Made by a program: the position numbers and the translations under genes. Below, piece after piece: positions 59,881-64,000 of a stretch of DNA of 64,000 bases. Source of the stretch: Nostocoides japonicum T1-X7 (GTDB lineage Bacteria > Actinomycetota > Actinomycetes > Actinomycetales > Dermatophilaceae); the NCBI RefSeq assembly GCF_001046855.1, contig NZ_HF570958.1:1-64000 (forward strand), in the 5' to 3' direction. Position 1 is the stretch's first letter. Every line of letters starts with the position of its first letter. The notes under the pieces are model-generated. The model had not been told where the DNA came from. It saw nothing but the letters and a program-made list of their open reading frames with translations, and ran no database searches.

Positions 59881-61034
59881 GACGCCTTCGGACGCTCGCC
59901 GGCTGGGTGACCGGCATAGCGGGGGCAGCGTGGCTCGTCTGGGCGGGGCGCGAGCTGCCGGGGCAGCTGGGAGCCCGCCCGACCGGTGAGCGGCGGCGCC
60001 GGATCGCCAGGTCACCCCGCTTCGGCGCCGACGGACGCTCCCACAACCTGCCCGGCCCTCGGCGTCCGCTCCACGCGGTCCGTGAGACCGCGCGGTGGCT
60101 CTTCGTCGGCCGGGACGCCCAGCATCCCGCTCATCCCATTCCGGTGGTCGCCGGGCCACGGCCGGACGAATGCGGTGAGCGCTCGACCCATGGCGGCACC
60201 GAGACGAGGGGCAACGGTCGACTGCACGTGACGTGGCTCGGCCACTCGACCTGTCTCGTCGAGCTCGACGGGGCACGCCTGCTCACCGACCCGATCTGGA
60301 GCGAGCGGTGCTCGCCGTCCCCCGCGATCGGCCCACGACGCCTCCACGACATGCCGCTGCTGCTCGACGAGCTGCCACGCTGCGACGCCATCGTCGTCTC
60401 CCACGACCACTACGACCATCTCGACCGGCGGACCGTCGAGGGGCTCTCGCGCACGCAAGAGGCGCCGTTCGTCGTGCCTCTCGGCGTCGGCGCCCACCTC
60501 GAGCGGTGGGGCGTCCCGGCACGCCGGATCGTCGAGCTCGACTGGGGCGAGTCGGCCACGCCGTCCGACACCGGCATACGGCTCACCGCAACCCCGGCGC
60601 AGCACCTCTCGGGGCGCGCCGTCGTCACGAAGCGGACGCTGTGGGCCTCGTGGGTCATGACCGGACCGCAGCACCGCGTGTACTTCTCCGGCGACACCGG
60701 CTACTTCGGGGAGTTCCGCCGGATCGGCGCGGAGCACGGCCCCTTCGACGTCGTCCTCATGCAGATCGGCGCGTACGGCGACGGCTGGCCCAACGCGCAC
60801 ATGACGCCCGAGGAGGCCGCCCGCGCACTGCGCGATCTCGGCACGCGGATCACGGTGCCGATCCACTGGGGCACCTTCAGCCTGGCCGGCCATCCCTGGG
60901 ACGAGCCGGTCGAGAGGCTCCTGGCTGCCACGTCCGAGGACGGTATGCGGGTCGTCGTCCCCCGCCCGGGGGAGCGCGTCGACGTCGACGCGCCACCTCC
61001 CCTCGACCCGTGGTGGCGGGCCGTCGCCCGCTGA
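59877..61034 (+). CDS. MBL-fold metal-dependent hydrolase, UlaG/NAPE-PLD-like
   Basis: A 385-residue protein with an N-terminal hydrophobic anchor (LAGWVTGIAGAAWLVWAGREL). The metallo-beta-lactamase domain follows from LHVTWLGHSTCLVELDGARLLTDPIW: metal motif VVSHDHYDHLDRRT, histidine in TPAQHLSGR, aspartate in YFSGDTGYFGEF and terminal histidine in VPIHWGTF. That pattern is shared by UlaG lactonases, RomA-like proteins and NAPE-phospholipase D. A membrane-linked phosphodiesterase or lactonase role is possible. ATGA overlap with the preceding membrane protein gene suggests they work together. Confidence 0.88.
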   Translation: MRRLRTLAGWVTGIAGAAWLVWAGRELPGQLGARPTGERRRRIARSPRFGADGRSHNLPGPRRPLHAVRETARWLFVGRDAQHPAHPIPVVAGPRPDECGERSTHGGTETRGNGRLHVTWLGHSTCLVELDGARLLTDPIWSERCSPSPAIGPRRLHDMPLLLDELPRCDAIVVSHDHYDHLDRRTVEGLSRTQEAPFVVPLGVGAHLERWGVPARRIVELDWGESATPSDTGIRLTATPAQHLSGRAVVTKRTLWASWVMTGPQHRVYFSGDTGYFGEFRRIGAEHGPFDVVLMQIGAYGDGWPNAHMTPEEAARALRDLGTRITVPIHWGTFSLAGHPWDEPVERLLAATSEDGMRVVVPRPGERVDVDAPPPLDPWWRAVAR

Positions 61035-61130
61035 GCGGATGCCGACCGACGAATGGCCGACCGACGAATGCCCCGCTGAGCGGATGGCGGGCCGAGACGC
61101 CGAGAGCGCGACAGCGACCGCCCTGACACA

Positions 61131-61397
61131 TCAACCGCGCCAGCGCGCCCAGGCCGCCTGTCTCGTCGTCCCGGTGAGGTCGGCGACCTGCGACCACGAT
61201 CCCCGGGCGGCGAGCCCCCGGGCCGCCTCGCCGAGGGCGACGCCCGCGTGGCCGCTCATCGTCAGCAGTTCGGCGAATGCCGATTCGTCGCCTCGCGAGG
61301 CCAGCTCGCTCATGGCGTCCCGGGCCAACGCGCCGAGGGTCGCGGTGTCGAGGGTCGCGAGGTCCGGGACACGCCCCGGAGTGCTCGAGCCGGGCAT
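61131..61397 (-). CDS. small helix-turn-helix-like hypothetical protein
   Basis: An 88-residue, mostly helical protein. The C-terminus GSWSQVADLTGTTRQAAWARWRG is a pattern I associate with small actinobacterial proteins; it reads like a helix-turn-helix (S-W-x-Q-V-A-x-x-x-G-x-T-R-Q-A-A). The N-terminal half (LGALARDAMSELASRGDESAFAELL) would be a helical bundle. GAAGGGAG precedes ATG 61397. A DNA-binding role is possible but unproved. Confidence 0.65.
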   Translation of the reverse strand: MPGSSTPGRVPDLATLDTATLGALARDAMSELASRGDESAFAELLTMSGHAGVALGEAARGLAARGSWSQVADLTGTTRQAAWARWRG

Positions 61398-61430
61398 GGC
61401 GCGCTCCCTTCGCCTGACGTGCGAGCGACG

Positions 61431-62411
61431 TCAGTCGCCCGTGAGGCGCACCACGATACTGTCCGCCGGCGAGTCGAACCGGCGCACGAGCTTCGCGTCG
61501 GGCCACCGGTACTCCAGCGTCCCCTCGGCCGGACGGTAGACCGCCGTGTAGACGGTCCCGAAGCCCATCGCATACGCGGTGTTGTGCAACGGCTTCCGGA
61601 GGAAGGCTCTCGTGACCGACTCGGTGTCGGGAGCCGTCGTGACGGCGGTGAGGGCGTGCTCGAGCCGCTCGACACTCCGGAACCGCGCCGCGTGGGCCGG
61701 GTGCTCGGGCACGAGTCCCCGATGGTTGGTCGCCGCGGGAAGCGTTGACACGTGCGGCTTCTCACCCGGAGCCACGAAGGCGGTGACGACCCGGCCGTGG
61801 GCGTCGCCGATGGTGAGGTTGTATGCCATCGCCACCGGGATCGTCTCGAGGCGGCGGAGCGCGTCGCCGACGTCGGTCGAGACCTCCAGGAGGTACCGGA
61901 CGACGAGCGGTATGCCGAAACCCGGCTCGGACCCGGGGCGTCCGCCGAAGGTGAGGGAGACGACGAGGCCCGCGTCGTTCATCCCGTCGAGCAGTCCCCA
62001 GAGGCAGTCGCTCGTGCCGACGACCCTGCGTCCGGTGAAGCCGCTGGAGTAGCTGACCCACTCGAACAGGTCGGGGCTGTAGTCGTAGTTACGCACGAGA
62101 GTGGGCTGTTCGCGCACGTGGACCGCTTGGGTGCAGCCGGGTAGGAACGTCGGCATGTCCCACATCGTCAGCATCCGCGCGGCGATGTCGTCGTCGGCGA
62201 GGTGGACGAGTCGTTCGAAGGTCGGGACGAGCTGCGGCAGGTGCCGCTCGAGCCGGCTCGTGGCGGTGGCGAGGCTGGGGCGCGCGTCGGTGCCGTTCTG
62301 GAGGTACCACGCGCGGTACGCCGGCCACGTCGCGTCGAAGAGCGCCTGCCAGCGGGGGCCCGGTGTCGGCTCGCTGATGCCGTGCATGGTGAAGGTTCGG
62401 GTTGTCGTCAT
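61431..62411 (-). CDS. C45-family autoproteolytic acyltransferase/hydrolase
   Basis: A 326-residue Ntn-hydrolase of the acyl-CoA:6-aminopenicillanate acyltransferase/choloylglycine hydrolase superfamily. The family nucleophile is C93 in FLPGCTQAVHV, exposed by self-cleavage of the ~92-residue precursor part; RNYDYSPDLFEW, SDCLWGLLDGMNDAGLVVSLTFGG and the late NHRG match the family pattern. It probably hydrolyses or transfers an acyl amide. The promoter (TTGACA, 18 nt, CAGGCT, 7 nt to ATG) is covered by two operators. Confidence 0.88.
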   Translation of the reverse strand: MTTTRTFTMHGISEPTPGPRWQALFDATWPAYRAWYLQNGTDARPSLATATSRLERHLPQLVPTFERLVHLADDDIAARMLTMWDMPTFLPGCTQAVHVREQPTLVRNYDYSPDLFEWVSYSSGFTGRRVVGTSDCLWGLLDGMNDAGLVVSLTFGGRPGSEPGFGIPLVVRYLLEVSTDVGDALRRLETIPVAMAYNLTIGDAHGRVVTAFVAPGEKPHVSTLPAATNHRGLVPEHPAHAARFRSVERLEHALTAVTTAPDTESVTRAFLRKPLHNTAYAMGFGTVYTAVYRPAEGTLEYRWPDAKLVRRFDSPADSIVVRLTGD

Positions 62412-62413
62412 GC

Positions 62414-62461
62414 CGTCAAGCCTGCCTTGACGTGATGGGGTGTGTCAAGTCAGCCTTGACG
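62414..62461. promoter_or_regulatory. twin operators over the C45 gene promoter
   Basis: CGTCAAGcctgcCTTGACG (62414-62432) and TGTCAAGtcagcCTTGACG (62443-62461) are two palindromes of the form GTCAAG-N5-CTTGAC with centres 29 bp apart. The first covers the -10 (62419-62424, minus strand) and the second covers the -35 TTGACA (62443-62448). This is a classical repressor layout. No regulator gene of obvious match is next to it. Confidence 0.85.
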
Positions 62462-62514
62462 TCGCGGACCAGGGGGCGATGCGGTGGGAACCGCCTCCGT
62501 CGGGTATCCTCGAC

Positions 62515-62641
62515 GCATCGGCTCGTCGCCCTTCTCGTCACGAGCTGTCCGCACGTCGCAGCAGGCCCGCCTGCTCCGTGTGAAGCCGCCCGAAGCCTCG
62601 GACCGGCTGCCGGCGAGATGCCTCACGGATTGTGAATTCCC
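62515..62641 (+). promoter_or_regulatory. leader of the DEAD-box helicase gene
   Basis: TATCCT at 62504-62509 is the best -10 upstream of the helicase, giving a leader of about 125 nt, long for this window where many starts are leaderless. Long leaders are common in cold-regulated helicase genes, but I see no defined RNA element in it. Confidence 0.35.
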
Positions 62642-64000
62642 TTGTCTTCGTTCGAAACCCTCGGCGTGCCCGCACGCCTGTCCACCATCCTTGCCGGTCT
62701 CGGCATCGACACTCCCACCCCCATCCAGACCGCCTCGCTGCCGGACGCGCTCGCCGGGCGCGACGTGCTCGGCCGCGGCCGGACCGGCTCCGGCAAGACG
62801 TATGCCTTCCTCCTGCCCCTCGTGGCGCGGCTGTCCGACGGCCCTCGCGCCCGGTCCCGCGCGCCACGCGCCCTGATCCTCGCGCCGACGCGCGAGCTCG
62901 TCGGCCAGATCGAGGCGTCGCTCGCACCGCTCGCCTCTGTCGCGGGGCTGACGACCCGCACCGTCTTCGGCGGCGTCGGGCAGAACCCTCAGGTCGCCGC
63001 GCTCCGCAAGGGCGTCGACATCGTCATCGCCTGCCCGGGACGTCTGGAGGACCTCATGTCGCAGGGGCACTGCACCCTCGACGACGTCCGGATCACCGTC
63101 CTCGACGAGGCGGACCACATGGCCGACCTCGGCTTCCTGCCCGCCGTGCGCCGGATCCTCGGGCGCACGCCGAAGGGTGGCCAGCGGATGCTCTTCTCGG
63201 CGACGCTCGACCGGTCGGTCGACACCCTCGTCAAGCAGTACCTCGTCGATCCTGTTGTCCACCAGGCCGACTCGGCCCAGTCACCCGTCTCGGCGATGAG
63301 CCACCACGTGCTGCACATCGATCGTGACCACCGGCTCGCGATCCTCGTGGACCTCGCCAGCGCGCCGGGCCGGACCGTCGTCTTCACCCGGACCAAGCAC
63401 GGCGCCAAGGCGCTGTCCCGTCAGCTCAACCGCAGCGGGGTTCCGGCCGTCGAGCTGCACGGCAACCTCGGTCAGAACGCGCGCACCCGCAACCTCGCCG
63501 CGTTCCAGGCGGGCCAGGCCGCAGCCCTCGTCGCGACCGATATCGCGGCGCGCGGCATCCACGTCGACGACGTCTCGCTCGTCGTCCACGCGGACCCGCC
63601 GGTCGAGCACAAGGCATACCTCCATCGCGCCGGCCGCACCGCCCGCGCGGGGAACTCGGGCACCGTCGTCACGCTCATGACGAGCGACCAGGCGCACGAC
63701 GTCCGCGACCTGACCCGGGCTGCCGGGATCAGGCCGACGACGACCCGCGTCCACGGAGCCACGCACACGGTACTCGCGGAGCTCGCGCCGGGCGAGCGGA
63801 GCCTGCCCGGCGGGCTCGACCTGTCGCCGGAGCAGCCGGGCTCCGCGTCCGGCGCGGCGAGCGCCGGCATACGGTCGAATGCGACCTCCAGTGCCGGTGC
63901 CCGCTCCGCATCCGGATCAGGGCGTGGCCGAGGACGCCGTGGCGGTCGCTCCGGCGGCGGCCAGGGTCGCACGGCCAGCGGGCCGGGTCGCACGGCCAGC
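62642..64000 (+). CDS. DEAD-box ATP-dependent RNA helicase (3' end beyond window)
   Basis: The frame is open from TTG 62642 to the right edge (453 codons). All helicase motifs are visible: Q-motif FETLGVP...TPIQTASLP, I GRTGSGKT, Ia PTRELV, Ib CPGRLEDL, II VLDEADHM, III FSATL, IV VVFTRTKHGAK, V TDIAARGI and VI HRAGRTARAG. After about residue 390 a Gly/Arg/Ser-rich tail (GRGRGRRGGRSGGG) begins, as in RhlE/CsdA-type cold-shock helicases. An in-frame stop at 62633-62635 and the family N-terminus leave TTG as the start (read as Met). Confidence 0.92.
   Translation, partial: MSSFETLGVPARLSTILAGLGIDTPTPIQTASLPDALAGRDVLGRGRTGSGKTYAFLLPLVARLSDGPRARSRAPRALILAPTRELVGQIEASLAPLASVAGLTTRTVFGGVGQNPQVAALRKGVDIVIACPGRLEDLMSQGHCTLDDVRITVLDEADHMADLGFLPAVRRILGRTPKGGQRMLFSATLDRSVDTLVKQYLVDPVVHQADSAQSPVSAMSHHVLHIDRDHRLAILVDLASAPGRTVVFTRTKHGAKALSRQLNRSGVPAVELHGNLGQNARTRNLAAFQAGQAAALVATDIAARGIHVDDVSLVVHADPPVEHKAYLHRAGRTARAGNSGTVVTLMTSDQAHDVRDLTRAAGIRPTTTRVHGATHTVLAELAPGERSLPGGLDLSPEQPGSASGAASAGIRSNATSSAGARSASGSGRGRGRRGGRSGGGQGRTASGPGRTAS

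Overview
The window is high-GC actinobacterial chromosome (roughly 70% GC by eye, with GTG/ATG starts and many genes preceded by a TANNNT hexamer only 6-9 nt before the start codon). The conserved backbone is the purine block also known from Streptomyces and Mycobacterium: purL, a sterol-carrier-like gene, purF, purM, a DUF3073 gene, a valine/leucine dehydrogenase gene (vdh) and bldC. PurL is the ~1300-residue single-chain form with its own glutaminase domain, not the PurS/PurL/PurQ set usual in actinobacteria. I would guess a Micrococcales member close to Intrasporangiaceae, with low confidence.

Layout. 1-832: end of a sensor kinase and its NarL-type response regulator. 887-6063: a MazEF-like module, purL and a VapBC module. 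6092-11079: SCP2-like protein, GNAT acetyltransferase, and an ABC-2 exporter operon coupled to an MBL-fold hydrolase. 11406-18512: a frameshifted HipB-like regulator, Gfo/Idh/MocA oxidoreductase, LLM flavin oxidoreductase, ALDH7-type aldehyde dehydrogenase, PLP decarboxylase, YciI protein and LysR regulator. 18655-24827: membrane-anchored molybdopterin oxidoreductase and a complete CUT1 sugar ABC transporter. 24976-30404: purF and purM, separated by a 1.4-kb array of palindromic 62-64-bp repeats and an FMN reductase gene. 30600-35291: accessory genes, including NCS1 permease plus cysteine hydrolase. 35542-39097: vdh, bldC and metY, the last behind a SAM-IV riboswitch. 39244-46145: alcohol dehydrogenase, carboxylesterase, exonuclease III, MalY-type C-S lyase and a serine hydrolase. 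46222-57528: two sugar modules, an amino-sugar operon (MFS, BadF/BadG kinase, SIS protein) divergent from a DasR/NagR-type GntR gene with three operators, and an ABC importer plus GH32 operon with a LacI regulator. 57615-64000: hypothetical genes, a Phd-like protein divergent from a membrane protein/MBL pair, a C45 acyltransferase behind twin operators, and a DEAD-box helicase that runs off the end.

How parts fit. The GH32 importer operon has no ATPase gene, so it probably borrows an MsiK-type ATPase, for which the one at 23568 is a candidate. Three or four toxin-antitoxin-like units (one broken) sit within 60 kb.

The most unusual signals are non-coding: the palindromic tandem array between purF and purM; a GTATGCC/GGCATAC heptamer that appears several-fold over-represented and seems to override synonymous codon choice; a dispersed palindrome family with a GCACGTGCCGAG core, two related copies of which lie inside a coding region; a perfect 28-bp-arm inverted repeat; and a nested double hairpin between divergent genes.
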